From positions 557,077-621,076 of the forward strand of contig JANQAK010000006.1 in the NCBI GenBank assembly GCA_024707075.1: 64,000 nt of DNA, read 5' to 3'. The notes below the pieces were generated by a model. That model saw nothing but the letters and a program-made list of their open reading frames with translations, had not been told where the DNA came from and searched no databases. The stretch's first letter is position 1, and every line of letters begins with the position of its first letter. Shown piece after piece: positions 16,892-26,501 of the stretch. Source of the DNA: Afipia sp. GTDB taxonomy: Bacteria > Pseudomonadota > Alphaproteobacteria > Rhizobiales > Xanthobacteraceae. The position numbers and the translations under genes are program-made.

Positions 16892-17676
16892 CGGAACATG
16901 CCGGTGGTGGATTGCATCATCTGGTCGGCGGCGCTGACGACCTTGGCGTTCATTTCGTAGGCGCGCTGGGCGGCGATCAGGTCGGAAATTTCCGAGACCA
17001 CTTCGACGTTGGCCTGTTCGAGATTGCGCTGCTGCATGTCGCCGAAGCCGTCGGCATTGGCGAGGCCGTCCTGCGGCGGTCCGGATGCCGGCGTGTCGGT
17101 GAACAGGTTGTCGCCGATCGATTGCAGGCCCGACTTGTTGATGAAGCGCGTCAGGCCGATCTGGCCGACCACGGTCGGTGTGGTCGAGCCGGGCAGGGTG
17201 ACCGACACCTGACCCTGCTGGTTGATGGTGAGGCCCGATGAATTCTGCGGAATGGTGATGGTCGGCTGCACCGGATTGCCCTGCGCCGTCACCACGCGGC
17301 CGGTGCCGTCGGTCGTGAACGATCCGTCGCGAGTGTAGGTGTAAGTGCCGTCGGTCATCTGGATCTTGAAATAGCCCTCGCCGCGGATGGCGATGTCGAG
17401 ATCGCCGCCGGTCGGATTGAGCGTGCCCTGAGTCATCAGGCGCGGCGTGCCGACGGTCTTGACGCCGCCGCCGATGTCGATGCCGACAGGAAGAACGGTG
17501 CCTTGATCGGATGCCTGGGCGCCGACGCGCTGGACGTGTTCGTAGATGAGGTCCTGGAACTGCGCGCGCTGCTTCTTGTAGCCGGTGGTGCGCAGGTTCG
17601 CGATGTTGTTGGAAATGACCTGGACGTTGAGCTCCTGAGCCGCCATTCCGGTCGCTGCTGTGTAGAGTGCGCGCAT
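16888..17676 (-). CDS. flgG: Distal rod protein FlgG
   Basis: This 262-residue rod protein has the N-terminal motif MRALYTAATGMAAQELNVQV, then ISNNIANLRTTGYKK, and ends VEVVSEISDLIAAQRAYEMN, as expected for the flagellar rod family. It builds the distal rod through the periplasm. AAGGAAACC precedes the ATG. It starts 12 bp after flgF ends and overlaps flgA by 4 bp. Confidence 0.95.
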   Translation of the reverse strand: MRALYTAATGMAAQELNVQVISNNIANLRTTGYKKQRAQFQDLIYEHVQRVGAQASDQGTVLPVGIDIGGGVKTVGTPRLMTQGTLNPTGGDLDIAIRGEGYFKIQMTDGTYTYTRDGSFTTDGTGRVVTAQGNPVQPTITIPQNSSGLTINQQGQVSVTLPGSTTPTVVGQIGLTRFINKSGLQSIGDNLFTDTPASGPPQDGLANADGFGDMQQRNLEQANVEVVSEISDLIAAQRAYEMNAKVVSAADQMMQSTTGMFR

Positions 17677-17688
17677 GGATCGGTTTCC

Positions 17689-18456
17689 TTATGCCGGAAC
17701 GTCAGCGAGTGTCTGGATCGCGGTTTTGCGCAGGTCGTTCTGCTGCTGCATCATGGATGCGACCGACTGGTAGGTGCGCATGACTTCCATCATGCGGGTC
17801 ATTTCGGTGACCGCGCTGACGTTGGATTTCTCGACGAAGCCCTGATTGACCCGTGCGGCGACGTCGGGCTGGGCGACGACACCGGCCGGCGCCGAGTACA
17901 GGTTGGCGCCTTCCTTGTTCAGGCGCTGCGGATTGTCGAACTTCACGAGCTTCAGTTTGCCGCGAATGGAGTCGAACTGGGTGACGATGCCTTCACGGAC
18001 GGTGATGGTGCCCTCAGCCGAGATCTTGATCTCGCGGTCGGTGGGCTGGAAGGTGATCGGGCCGTTGGTGCCCTGAACGATATTGCCGCCGTTGGTCACG
18101 AGTTGACCCTGGGCGTTGATCTGGAACGAGCCGTCGCGGGTGTAGCGTTCGCCGCCCGGTGTCTGCACCGCGATGAAGGCCTTGCCGTCGACCGAAACGT
18201 CGAGCGGATTGCCGGTCTTCTCCAGCGGGCCTTGCGAGAAATCGTGGTAGGCCACGCGATCCTGGACGAAGCTGACGCGGCGGTCGCTTGCGGCGAAATT
18301 CTCTTCGCGCGCGCCCGTGTTCAGGTATTCCTCGAACAGCGACTTGTTGGCCTTGAAACCGGTGGTGTTGACGTTGGCCACGTTGTTGGCAATGACGTCG
18401 ATCTGCCGCTCAAGCGACATCTGCCGCGATAATGCGACGAGAAGCGTATTCTCCAT
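17689..18456 (-). CDS. flgF: Proximal rod protein FlgF
   Basis: The ATG at 18456 follows GGGGAGATTGG and gives MENTLLVALSRQMSLERQID, then VIANNVANVNTTGFKANKS, the rod-protein N-terminus. The 255-residue protein also has YTRDGSFQINAQGQLVT and ends in the usual C-terminal helix. An in-frame start 14 codons upstream would add an unrelated leader. It is the first gene of flgF-flgG-flgA-flgH, with a sigma-54 promoter upstream. Confidence 0.94.
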   Translation of the reverse strand: MENTLLVALSRQMSLERQIDVIANNVANVNTTGFKANKSLFEEYLNTGAREENFAASDRRVSFVQDRVAYHDFSQGPLEKTGNPLDVSVDGKAFIAVQTPGGERYTRDGSFQINAQGQLVTNGGNIVQGTNGPITFQPTDREIKISAEGTITVREGIVTQFDSIRGKLKLVKFDNPQRLNKEGANLYSAPAGVVAQPDVAARVNQGFVEKSNVSAVTEMTRMMEVMRTYQSVASMMQQQNDLRKTAIQTLADVPA

Positions 18457-18852
18457 CGGCCAATCTCCCCTTGTTGAACCGCGGCCTGCCTCTCCCAAGG
18501 CCTGGCGCGGATCGTGCGAACCGTTGAAGCTCTCCCAAGCCGCGGTTCGTCCTCAACAATGCGAGGAGCGTGCCAAACAGGAAATTGCAGTATTTTCAAA
18601 TTGTTATTGATTTTCCCGAAGTGCGGGAGGGCGGCAATAACCTCTTGTTGACCATGTTGCCCCGGCAAAATTTTCCTAGCGGACGACCAAAAGAAAGATT
18701 TCGTTAACCATTGCGCCCCTACGGTTGGAACCTGGTGCGGAGGTTCGCAAGTCCGCATCACGAGAGCGCTCAGGCGCCGGCGGCCTTTGTATCGCGTCAT
18801 TTAAAGCCAGTTCGGCAGCATCGAGCCCATCCCAGAACGGCGGGCGGGGGCT
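18457..18852. promoter_or_regulatory. Divergent control region between flgF and fliL
   Basis: This 396-bp spacer contains the flgF sigma-54 element at 18560-18575, described separately. For fliL I see no exact CtrA or sigma-54 site. A TTAACCAT segment at 18701-18708 resembles half of a CtrA box. No convincing gene is present. Confidence 0.5.
18560..18575 (-). promoter_or_regulatory. Sigma-54 promoter of flgF-flgG-flgA-flgH
   Basis: TGGCACGCTCCTCGCA on the minus strand has the -24 GG and -12 GC elements at correct spacing. It lies 103 bp before the flgF start and is nearly identical to the flgI promoter element. Sigma-54 control of the flgF operon is established in Caulobacter. Confidence 0.7.
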
Positions 18853-19344
18853 ATGGCAGACGACGATCAGGTCGAAGAAGGCGCGGCGGAAGCCGCTGCT
18901 CCGAAAAGCAAACGCAAGCTCATCATGATTGGCGGCGCGCTCGTGCTTGTGCTCGCGCTGGGTGGAGGCGGCTGGTTCTTCTTTCTGCGCGGACATGGCG
19001 AGGAGAAGCAGGCGGCTGTCGCTCCGCCGCCGAAGCCACCGGTGTTCCTCGACGTGCCCGAGGTGCTGGTCAATCTGGCGAATACGCCCGGCGAGCGGGT
19101 CCAGTATCTCAAGGTCAGGATCGTACTGGAGGTCAAGGATCAGCCGCTGGTGGCCCAGATCCAGCCGACCATGCCGCGCGTGATGGATCTGTTCCAGACC
19201 TACATGCGCGAACTGCGGCCCGGCGATCTCAACGGGTCGGTCGGGCTGTTTCGTCTGAAGGAAGAACTGACGCGCCGTGTCAACGCCGCGATCTCCCCCA
19301 ATCAGGTGAACGCTGTACTGTTCAAGGAAATCATTATCCAGTGA
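18853..19344 (+). CDS. fliL: Flagellar basal body-associated protein FliL
   Basis: This 163-residue inner-membrane protein has one transmembrane helix at about 23-45 (KLIMIGGALVLVLALGGGGW) and a periplasmic FliL domain (FLDVPEVLVNLAN, QYLKVRIVLEVKD, ending FKEIIIQ). It surrounds the stators and supports torque. It starts the fliL-fliM-DUF6468-motE operon, and fliM follows 18 bp later. A Pro-rich linker follows the membrane helix. Confidence 0.93.
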   Translation: MADDDQVEEGAAEAAAPKSKRKLIMIGGALVLVLALGGGGWFFFLRGHGEEKQAAVAPPPKPPVFLDVPEVLVNLANTPGERVQYLKVRIVLEVKDQPLVAQIQPTMPRVMDLFQTYMRELRPGDLNGSVGLFRLKEELTRRVNAAISPNQVNAVLFKEIIIQ

Positions 19345-19362
19345 TGGACGGAAGTTGGAATC

Positions 19363-20568
19363 ATGTCTCCGGGTGATAATGATGTCGATCAGGATGCGCT
19401 AGCCGCCGAATGGGAAGGCGCGCTCGACTCCGAAGATCCTGAAGCCGCCGCGGCAGAAGCGGAAGCCAATACGCTGACCGAGACGATGGCCGAGCAGTGG
19501 GCCGCGATGGTCGACGACGGCAGCCGTAACATCGACATCAGCAAAGGCGGTGGCGAACGCGTCCTGTCGCAGGAAGAAATCGACAACCTGCTCGGTTTCA
19601 GCGACGGTGAACTGAATATCGACGAGAATTCCGGCATCCGCGCCATCATCGATTCCGCGATGGTGTCGTATGAACGTCTGCCGATGCTCGAAATCGTGTT
19701 CGACCGCTTGGTGCGGCTGATGACGACGAGCCTGCGCAATTTCACCTCGGACAACGTCGAAGTCTCGCTGGACCGCATCACCTCGGTGCGTTTCGGCGAC
19801 TACCTCAATTCGATTCCGCTGCCTTGCGTGCTGTCGGTGTTCAAGGCCGAGGAGTGGGAAAACTTCGGCCTGTTCACCGTGGATTCGAGCCTGATCTATT
19901 CGATCATCGACGTGCTGCTGGGCGGTCGCCGCGGGCAGGCGGCGCTGCGCATCGAAGGCCGGCCCTATACCACCATTGAAACCAACCTGGTGAAGCGCCT
20001 CGTCGAAGTCGTGCTCGCGGATGCCGAGCAGGCCTTCCGCCCGCTCTCGCCGGTGACGTTCAGCATTGACCGGCTGGAAACCAATCCGCGCTTTGCCGCC
20101 ATCAGCCGGCCGGCGAACGCCGCCATTCTCGTGCGCCTGCGCATCGATATGGAAGATCGCGGCGGCAATATCGAACTTCTGTTGCCTTACGCCACCATCG
20201 AGCCGATCCGCAACGTGTTGTTGCAGATGTTCATGGGTGAAAAGTTCGGCCGCGATCCGATCTGGGAAGGCCATCTGGCCACCGAGATCGCGCAGGCCGA
20301 GATCGCCGTCGATGCGGTGCTCTACGAAGCCCATATCCCGCTCAAGCAATTGATGACCCTGAAGGTCGGCGACACCCTGCCGCTGAATGTGCGTCCCGAT
20401 GCTCTGGTCACGGTCCGCTGTGGCGACGTGCCGCTGAGCGAAGGACGGATGGGACGTGTCGGCGACCGTGTCGCCATCCGGGTGATCAAGCCGCTGCGCA
20501 AGCCGCATACGTCTTACGCGATGTTCGAGAAGCAAGACGAGCAAACCAAACTGATGGAGGCACAATGA
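19363..20568 (+). CDS. fliM: Flagellar motor switch protein FliM
   Basis: This 401-residue protein has a FliM N-terminal region with LSQEEIDNLLGF (about 68-79), the CheC-like middle domain and the C-terminal SpoA domain (PLKQLMTLKVGDTLPL, then GRVGDRVAIRV). The N-terminal 65 residues are acidic and longer than in enteric FliM, common in alphaproteobacteria. It forms the cytoplasmic C ring with FliN and FliG, neither of which is in the window. It overlaps the next gene by 4 bp (ATGA). Confidence 0.95.
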   Translation: MSPGDNDVDQDALAAEWEGALDSEDPEAAAAEAEANTLTETMAEQWAAMVDDGSRNIDISKGGGERVLSQEEIDNLLGFSDGELNIDENSGIRAIIDSAMVSYERLPMLEIVFDRLVRLMTTSLRNFTSDNVEVSLDRITSVRFGDYLNSIPLPCVLSVFKAEEWENFGLFTVDSSLIYSIIDVLLGGRRGQAALRIEGRPYTTIETNLVKRLVEVVLADAEQAFRPLSPVTFSIDRLETNPRFAAISRPANAAILVRLRIDMEDRGGNIELLLPYATIEPIRNVLLQMFMGEKFGRDPIWEGHLATEIAQAEIAVDAVLYEAHIPLKQLMTLKVGDTLPLNVRPDALVTVRCGDVPLSEGRMGRVGDRVAIRVIKPLRKPHTSYAMFEKQDEQTKLMEAQ

Positions 20569-21053
20569 GTCATTTATTCGGACTTGTGATCGAGAGCCTG
20601 GTTGCTGTTCTGTTGCTGCTTACGATCGGATACTGCGCGCTGTTGAACTCGCGCCTCAAGCGGCTCAAGGCCGACGAGCAATCGATGCGCGGCATCATTG
20701 CCGAGCTGATTTCGGCCACGGAAATCGCCGAACGCGCGATCGGCGGATTGAAAGTCACCGTGCGCGAGTGCGACGAAAATCTCGGCACCCAGCTCACGAT
20801 GGGAGCGGCCTTGTCGTCGAAGCTGGCGAGGCAGATCTCGGCCGGGGAGCAAATCCTGAATCGCCTGTCGCAGATCGCGCTCGCCGCGCGGCCGTCCGAT
20901 CCTGAGCGGTCGTCCAATCCCGAACCGGTTCCTGCTGTGGCCGAAGCAGCGCCGCCTGTTGCCGCCGCCGCGCCAAAGGCAAGCGCGAAGGCATTGCTTG
21001 CAGCCGCCCAGGCGTTCTCTGAACGGCGAAAGGCCACCGGTCTCGCTGCATGA
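20565..21053 (+). CDS. DUF6468 membrane protein
   Basis: This 162-residue protein has an N-terminal membrane helix (about 5-25), a cytoplasmic or periplasmic coiled region (LISATEIAERAIGGLKVTVR) and an Ala/Pro-rich tail. It matches the DUF6468 proteins found next to fliM and motE in alphaproteobacteria. The role is unknown, and stator or switch assembly is inferred from the operon. It overlaps both neighbours by 4 bp, which points to translational coupling. Confidence 0.8.
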   Translation: MSHLFGLVIESLVAVLLLLTIGYCALLNSRLKRLKADEQSMRGIIAELISATEIAERAIGGLKVTVRECDENLGTQLTMGAALSSKLARQISAGEQILNRLSQIALAARPSDPERSSNPEPVPAVAEAAPPVAAAAPKASAKALLAAAQAFSERRKATGLAA

Positions 21054-21811
21054 AAGCCGTTCTTCGTGACATCCGGATTGTTCCGATACTTCTGGTCGCG
21101 ATCTGTTGTCTGGTCGTGCTCAAGGTATCCGGGCTGCTTCTTGAGGGCGGATACATCCTGAACGATGATCCGCCGCAGCCGAAATCATGGGCGCAGGACA
21201 CGTTCAATTTTCCGGCCCCCGGCAAGATGCTCGATACGGACGTCACAGGCTCCGTGGAGGCGAAGAAGGAGCCGGTTGTCGCCGCTCCCGAAGTCGCGCC
21301 GATCCCCGACGGGACGGTGGTCTATCCCGATCCGAACCGTCCGATAACGGCATCGGAGCGCGCGGTGCTCGAGCGATTGCAGTCGCGGCGGCAGGAAATC
21401 GAAACCCGCGCGCGTGAAATCGACATCCGCGAAAGCCTGATGAAGTCCGCGGAGAAGCGCATCGAGGGCCGGATCGAGGAAATGAAGGCGACCGAGGCGC
21501 GCGTCTCCGTCGCGGGCCAGCAGAAGAATGAAGCGGATGCGGCGCGATTCAAGGGCCTGGTCACGATGTACGAGGCCATGAAGCCGAAGGATGCCGCCAA
21601 GGTCTTCGACCGGCTTGAACTGTCCGTGCTGTTCGAAATCGCCTCGCAGATCGCGCCGCGGAAGATGTCCGACATCATGGGACAGATGCAGCCGGAAGCC
21701 GCCGAGCGGCTGACGGTCGAAATGGCCCGCCGCGCGGGGGGCGACAAATCGTCATCCGCGAACGATCTGCCCAAGATCGAGGGCAGGCCACAAACCCCGG
21801 TCCGCAATTGA
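21050..21811 (+). CDS. motE: MotE-type motility protein (MotC chaperone)
   Basis: This 253-residue protein has one N-terminal membrane helix (about 10-30), a linker, a coiled coil (about 100-155, RLQSRRQEIETRAREIDIRE) and a C-terminal MgtE_N-like region (AMKPKDAAKVFDRLELSVLF, then MSDIMGQMQPEAAERL). In Sinorhizobium MotE stabilises periplasmic MotC, which supports the stator. It is the last gene of the fliL operon. Confidence 0.82.
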   Translation: MKAVLRDIRIVPILLVAICCLVVLKVSGLLLEGGYILNDDPPQPKSWAQDTFNFPAPGKMLDTDVTGSVEAKKEPVVAAPEVAPIPDGTVVYPDPNRPITASERAVLERLQSRRQEIETRAREIDIRESLMKSAEKRIEGRIEEMKATEARVSVAGQQKNEADAARFKGLVTMYEAMKPKDAAKVFDRLELSVLFEIASQIAPRKMSDIMGQMQPEAAERLTVEMARRAGGDKSSSANDLPKIEGRPQTPVRN

Positions 21812-21820
21812 GGCATGTGA

Positions 21821-21835
21821 TTAACAGCTCCTTAA
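21821..21835 (+). promoter_or_regulatory. CtrA-type box upstream of the large repeat protein gene
   Basis: TTAACAGCTCCTTAA matches TTAA-N7-TTAA exactly. It lies 10 bp after motE and before the start of the 1.2-kaa gene, so that gene probably has its own promoter. Confidence 0.55.
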
Positions 21836-21971
21836 CAGGCGAATTCTAGATTCGAAGTCGCGCATCAGAACCACTTTGGCCGATCCGGAATCGAAACTGC
21901 GAAATTCGTCGCAAGGGAGACCCGGCAAGAAAGACGCCTTCGGGAAAGACGCTTTCGAGAGAGATTTGGGA

Positions 21972-24900
21972 ATGTTCTGCAAGGCCTCCCGCATGTTCAA
22001 GGCCGCCCGGATGTCCGGGTTAATGGCCCGCTCTTTTGCGGGCCGGCCTGGCTGTGGCCTGCGGCCATCGGCGCGCGTGCTGGGGAGCCTGCTGTTTTGC
22101 TTTTCCATTGTCGCTGGATCCGCCCGCGCTGATCCCGTCAAGGGCGAAGCCACCCTGACGGCGCAATCCGGATACGCCCGTCTGGTTCTGAAATTCCAGG
22201 AAGACGTCCCGACCGAGGTGACGGTTGCCGGGGCGATCCTCGTGATCCAGTTCAAGAAGCCGGTCGATGTTCCAATCGACCTGCTGGCGGATTCGGTTCC
22301 CGCCTATGTCGGACCGGTGCGCCGCGATCCCGATGGCACGGCGATCCGTATGGCTTTGACGCAAAAAATTCGCGTCAACACGATGACGGCGGGTGAGCGG
22401 GTCTTCATCGATCTGTTGCCCGAGAAATGGGTCGGACTTCCGCCGGCGCTGCCCGCCGAGGTGGTGAAGGAGCTATCCGAGCGCGCGCTTGCGGCGGAGC
22501 GCGCCCTGCGCATTCAACGGATGGCGGACGAGGCAACGAAGCGGCCTCCGGTTCGTGTGCGGGCGCTGACGCAGCCGACCTTCGTCCGGTTTGTTTTTGA
22601 AATGCCGGATGGCGTGAACGTGTCGTCGTCGCTCAACGGCGATAAGTACGCGCTCTCGTTCACCTCCGCGCTGACCTTCGATCTCGCGGACGCCAAAATC
22701 GCGATGCCTGCGAACATTCAATCGATCAACCAGAAAATAGACGGCGATACGTCGCGTATCGATATTGCGCTGATCGGCGAGGTGGACGTCCGCGCATTCC
22801 GCGAGGAAAAGAACTACATCGTCGACATCGTGTTCGAGCAGCCGCAGAAGCCGCAAGCCGCCAATTCGCCGCCGCCGAAAACGCCACCGCCCGGAGCTTC
22901 GCCCGGTGACAAGGCCAGCGAAATCACGCCGCCGACATCCGAACAGATCGCGCGCGAAGCCGCACTGGACGTCAAGCCGGACGTTAAGGCTGAGGCTCAA
23001 ACGCCCGTGACCGCTCCTGATGCAAAGGCGGTTACCGCCGCCAAGCCGGAGGTCGCCGCCGAACCAGCTGCGCCGGCGCCCAAACCGGCCGTGGTCGCGG
23101 AAGTCCCGGCACCTGCAACTCCGGCTCAAGTTCCGGCGTCATCGCAGCCGCCGGCATCACCGAAGAAAGCACCGTCGCCTGATGTTCCGGCGGCCAATCC
23201 CGCGCCAGGCGTTACCGTCGAGGCGAAACTGACCAGCGACGATTTTCGCCTGACCTTTCTATTCACTAGCCCCACACCCGCCGCGGTGTTTCGCCGCGCC
23301 GATTCCATCTGGCTGGTGTTCGATACCGATCAGGCGATCGACGCCAGCGCGATCCGGCGTGAAGGCGCATGGATCGTCGCCGATGCGGTCCCGGTCGATC
23401 TGCCGAAAGGCCGCGCGCTTCGGATACGGCTGAACCGTCCGCAACTCGCCGCGCTGACCGGCAATGAGCTTGGATGGACTCTGGTTCTCGCCGACAAGGC
23501 GCTGTCGCCGCCGCAACCGCTGGTGGCTACGCGAGACATGGCCGACCCCAGCCGCGCCAGTGTCAGCGTCAGTCTTGCGAAGCCGGGGCAGCTTCTCCGC
23601 CTCACCGATCCCGATGCGGGCGATCCTCTGCTGGTGGCAACGGCCGGTGGTCCGGTGCGCGGATTCATCAAGCGTCAGGATTTTGTGGAATTTTCGCTGC
23701 TTGAATCGATCCACGGTGTCGTCATCCAGCAGAAATCCGATGACATAACCGCGGGCATCGCGTCGGAGACGCTGACAGTGACCCGCCCCGGCGGCCTGAC
23801 GTTGTCCACGGCTATGACCGCGCCGGAACGCGCCACGGCTGTTATCCGTCCGATTTTCGATGTGACGGACTGGCGCGGTTTTCAGACGTCGGATTTCATG
23901 GCCACCCGCAACAAGCTGCTGACGGCAGCGGCGATGGCGACGGGTCTGGCGCGGCAGCCCGCTCATGTGAACCTTGCACGCTTTTATCTTGCGCGAGGGC
24001 TGTACCCCGAAGCGAAGGGCATCCTCGATCTCCTTTTCCTGGAGTTGAAGCCCGGCGAGGAAGAGTCATCATCGCTCATTCTTCATGCGGTCGCCAGCAC
24101 GCTTGCGGGACGTCCGGAGGTTGGGCTTGCGGATCTCGCCAATCCCGCCGTCACGGCAAACATCGATTCCCAGCTCTGGAAGGCGCTGGCTTACGCGCGG
24201 CAACAGAAATGGACGGACGCGCGCGAGAAGTTCAAGAACGTCGAATTCGCTATTACGGCCCTGCCGATCGATTTGCAGCGCATCGTGATCGCGGAAGCGT
24301 TTCGCGCCTCGCTGGAGGTGAGGGACTATCCGGGCGCGGCGACGCGGAGCAACGATCTCGATATGGTGGGCGTAGGCCCCGATCAGACGGGATCGATTGC
24401 GTTGTTGCGCGGGCGAATGGCCGAGGCGCTGGGCCGCGAACTGGATGCGCTGGCTGCGTACCGGGCGGCTGAAGCATCCGCCGATCGTCCCGCCGCCGTC
24501 GAAGCGCAGCTTCGCGAGATCGCACTGCGCCAGAAGCGCGATGAGATCACCGAGGACGAAGCCCTTCGCGAGCTTGAAATCCTCTCGGTAATGTGGCGGG
24601 GTGACGCCATCGAGGTGCGGATGCTGGACATGCTGAGCCGGATCTACGCGGCGAGAGGGCGTTACCAGGAAGCATTCGCCGCCGCGCGCATTGCCACCGG
24701 ATTGCAGCCGAATTCCGAAGCATCCCGCAGGATGCAGGACGACGCGTCGTTGCTGTTCGAACAGATATTCAACGGCTCGAAGGGCGACGATCTTCCGCCC
24801 GTGGAAGCCCTTGCGATGTTCTACGAGTTTCGCGACCTCACGCCCATCGGCCGCCGCGGCGACGAAATGATCCGGCGTCTGGCGGATCGTCTCGTCGCGG

Positions 24901-25640
24901 TCGATCTGCTCGATCAGGCGAGCGAACTGCTGCAATACCAGATCGACCACCGGATCGACGGCTCGGCGCGCGCGCAGGTCGCTTCAAGGCTTGCCATGGT
25001 TTATCTGATGAACCGCAAGCCCGAGCGCGCCATCGCGGCGCTGCGCAGCACGCGCATCGCGGATCTGGCCGGCGAGATTCGCCAGCAGCGTCTGCTGCTG
25101 GAAGCGCGGGCGCAGAGCGACATCGGCCGCCACGATCTTGCGCTCGACATCATATCGAACGTCGCGGGCCGCGAGGCGATCCGGCTGCGCTCGGATATTT
25201 ACTGGGCGTCGCGGCGCTGGCGCGAGTCCGCCGAGCAGCTCGAACTGCTCTACGGCGATCGCTGGCGCGACTTCCAGCCGCTGTCGGCCGCCGAAAAGGG
25301 CGACGTCATCCGTGCCGCGATTGGATACGCGCTGGCGGAAGACGCCATCGGTCTTGCGCGGTTCCGCGAGAAATACGATGCGAAGATGGAGGGCGGCCGC
25401 GACCGCGCTGCTTTCGATTTGGCATCGAAGCCGGCGGCCGCGAACAGCGCCGACCTTGCCCGGATTGCCAAAATGGCGGCGACCATCGACACGCTCGACG
25501 GTTTCCTGCGCGAGATGAAGGCGCGTTTTCCCGATGCAATGGCCCGCGCCAAATTGCCGCCGGAAATCAAGACCGATCCGAATCCGACAGGGACATTGCC
25601 GGTCATCAAGGGTCTCAGACCAGTTACCGTCGCGCGCTGA
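21972..25640 (+). CDS. Large periplasmic repeat protein of the flagellar locus (unnamed)
   Basis: This product of about 1,222 residues has a Sec signal peptide (cleaved after SARA, near base 22130), two AMIN-like beta segments (LVLKFQEDVPTEVTVAG and VRFVFEMPDGVNV), a 120-residue Ala/Pro/Lys linker, a third beta segment, and a C-terminal half of helical TPR-like repeats (from about 23,900). I do not recognise a named gene. Similar proteins lie beside motE in related genomes. A peptidoglycan-linked scaffold for the motor is a guess. The start is uncertain: TTG 21876, ATG 21972 or ATG 22023, the last nearest the signal peptide. A CtrA box lies upstream. Confidence 0.75.
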   Translation: MFCKASRMFKAARMSGLMARSFAGRPGCGLRPSARVLGSLLFCFSIVAGSARADPVKGEATLTAQSGYARLVLKFQEDVPTEVTVAGAILVIQFKKPVDVPIDLLADSVPAYVGPVRRDPDGTAIRMALTQKIRVNTMTAGERVFIDLLPEKWVGLPPALPAEVVKELSERALAAERALRIQRMADEATKRPPVRVRALTQPTFVRFVFEMPDGVNVSSSLNGDKYALSFTSALTFDLADAKIAMPANIQSINQKIDGDTSRIDIALIGEVDVRAFREEKNYIVDIVFEQPQKPQAANSPPPKTPPPGASPGDKASEITPPTSEQIAREAALDVKPDVKAEAQTPVTAPDAKAVTAAKPEVAAEPAAPAPKPAVVAEVPAPATPAQVPASSQPPASPKKAPSPDVPAANPAPGVTVEAKLTSDDFRLTFLFTSPTPAAVFRRADSIWLVFDTDQAIDASAIRREGAWIVADAVPVDLPKGRALRIRLNRPQLAALTGNELGWTLVLADKALSPPQPLVATRDMADPSRASVSVSLAKPGQLLRLTDPDAGDPLLVATAGGPVRGFIKRQDFVEFSLLESIHGVVIQQKSDDITAGIASETLTVTRPGGLTLSTAMTAPERATAVIRPIFDVTDWRGFQTSDFMATRNKLLTAAAMATGLARQPAHVNLARFYLARGLYPEAKGILDLLFLELKPGEEESSSLILHAVASTLAGRPEVGLADLANPAVTANIDSQLWKALAYARQQKWTDAREKFKNVEFAITALPIDLQRIVIAEAFRASLEVRDYPGAATRSNDLDMVGVGPDQTGSIALLRGRMAEALGRELDALAAYRAAEASADRPAAVEAQLREIALRQKRDEITEDEALRELEILSVMWRGDAIEVRMLDMLSRIYAARGRYQEAFAAARIATGLQPNSEASRRMQDDASLLFEQIFNGSKGDDLPPVEALAMFYEFRDLTPIGRRGDEMIRRLADRLVAVDLLDQASELLQYQIDHRIDGSARAQVASRLAMVYLMNRKPERAIAALRSTRIADLAGEIRQQRLLLEARAQSDIGRHDLALDIISNVAGREAIRLRSDIYWASRRWRESAEQLELLYGDRWRDFQPLSAAEKGDVIRAAIGYALAEDAIGLARFREKYDAKMEGGRDRAAFDLASKPAAANSADLARIAKMAATIDTLDGFLREMKARFPDAMARAKLPPEIKTDPNPTGTLPVIKGLRPVTVAR

Positions 25641-25676
25641 CGCTGGTTTCCTTACGCGTCAGTACGATACCTTAAG

Positions 25677-25709
25677 ACTGGATTGCTTCGCTTTGCTCGC
25701 AATGACGGT
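25677..25709. repeat. Palindromic intergenic repeat, half copy (GATTGCTTCG/CGCAATGACG family)
   Basis: ACTGGATTGCTTCG followed by CTCGCAATGACGG matches one arm of the larger element at 38289-38408. It lies between the convergent repeat-protein gene and fliP. Confidence 0.7.
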
Positions 25710-25742
25710 GGAACAGACGGTCGTCCACCATGAAGCCCGTGT

Positions 25743-26501
25743 TTACCCGCCGCCGTAGCTTTGCACGAGGCTGCCCGCCACCAGCGACCAGCCGTCCACC
25801 AGCACGAAGAAGATCAGCTTGAACGGTAGCGAGACCACCACCGGCGGCAGCATCATCATGCCCATCGACATCAAAACCGACGCGACCACGAGGTCGATGA
25901 TGAGGAACGGCAGGAACAACAGGAAGCCGATCTCGAACGCTCGCTTCAATTCCGAAATCATGAAGGCCGGCACCAGGATGCGCAGCGACATCTGGTCCGG
26001 TGATGCCGCGGGCGGCTCGCCGGAGAGGTCCATGAACAGCTTGAGATCCTTCTCGCGGACATTCTTTTGCATGAAGCCGCGCAGCGGCACGACGCCACGC
26101 TCGAACGCCTGCTCGACGGTGATCTGGTTGGCGACGAGCGGCTTGATGCCGTCGTCATAGGCCTTTTGCAGTACCGGCCCCATCACGAATCCGGTCAGGA
26201 ACAGCGCCAGCGCGATGATGACCGAGTTCGGCGGCGCGGTGGCGGTGCCGAGCGCGGTGCGCAGCAGCGACAGCACGACCACGATGCGCGTGAACGACGT
26301 CATCATGATCAGGATCGACGGCGCGATCGACAGCACCGTGAGTAGCGCGATCAACTGGATCGCGCGCTCGGTGACGCCGCCGTTGCCGGCGCCGAGATTG
26401 ATGCTGATATCCTGCGCGTTCGCCGGATCGATCAGGAATCCGGCGGCGGCGACAAGGCTGGCAACAAATAAAACTCTACGCGGGTTTTTCGACGATCTCA
26501 C
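25743..26501 (-). CDS. fliP: Flagellar export gate protein FliP
   Basis: This 252-residue protein has a cleavable signal peptide ending near PANAQ, then FliP blocks: IALLTVLSIAPSILIMMTSF, TRIVVVLSLLRTALGTA, FLTGFVMGP and the C-terminal LIFFVLVDGWSLVAGSLV. It forms the export gate with FliQ and FliR. It starts with GTG and overlaps fliO by 4 bp (GTGA), which supports translational coupling. Confidence 0.95.
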   Translation of the reverse strand: MRSSKNPRRVLFVASLVAAAGFLIDPANAQDISINLGAGNGGVTERAIQLIALLTVLSIAPSILIMMTSFTRIVVVLSLLRTALGTATAPPNSVIIALALFLTGFVMGPVLQKAYDDGIKPLVANQITVEQAFERGVVPLRGFMQKNVREKDLKLFMDLSGEPPAASPDQMSLRILVPAFMISELKRAFEIGFLLFLPFLIIDLVVASVLMSMGMMMLPPVVVSLPFKLIFFVLVDGWSLVAGSLVQSYGGG

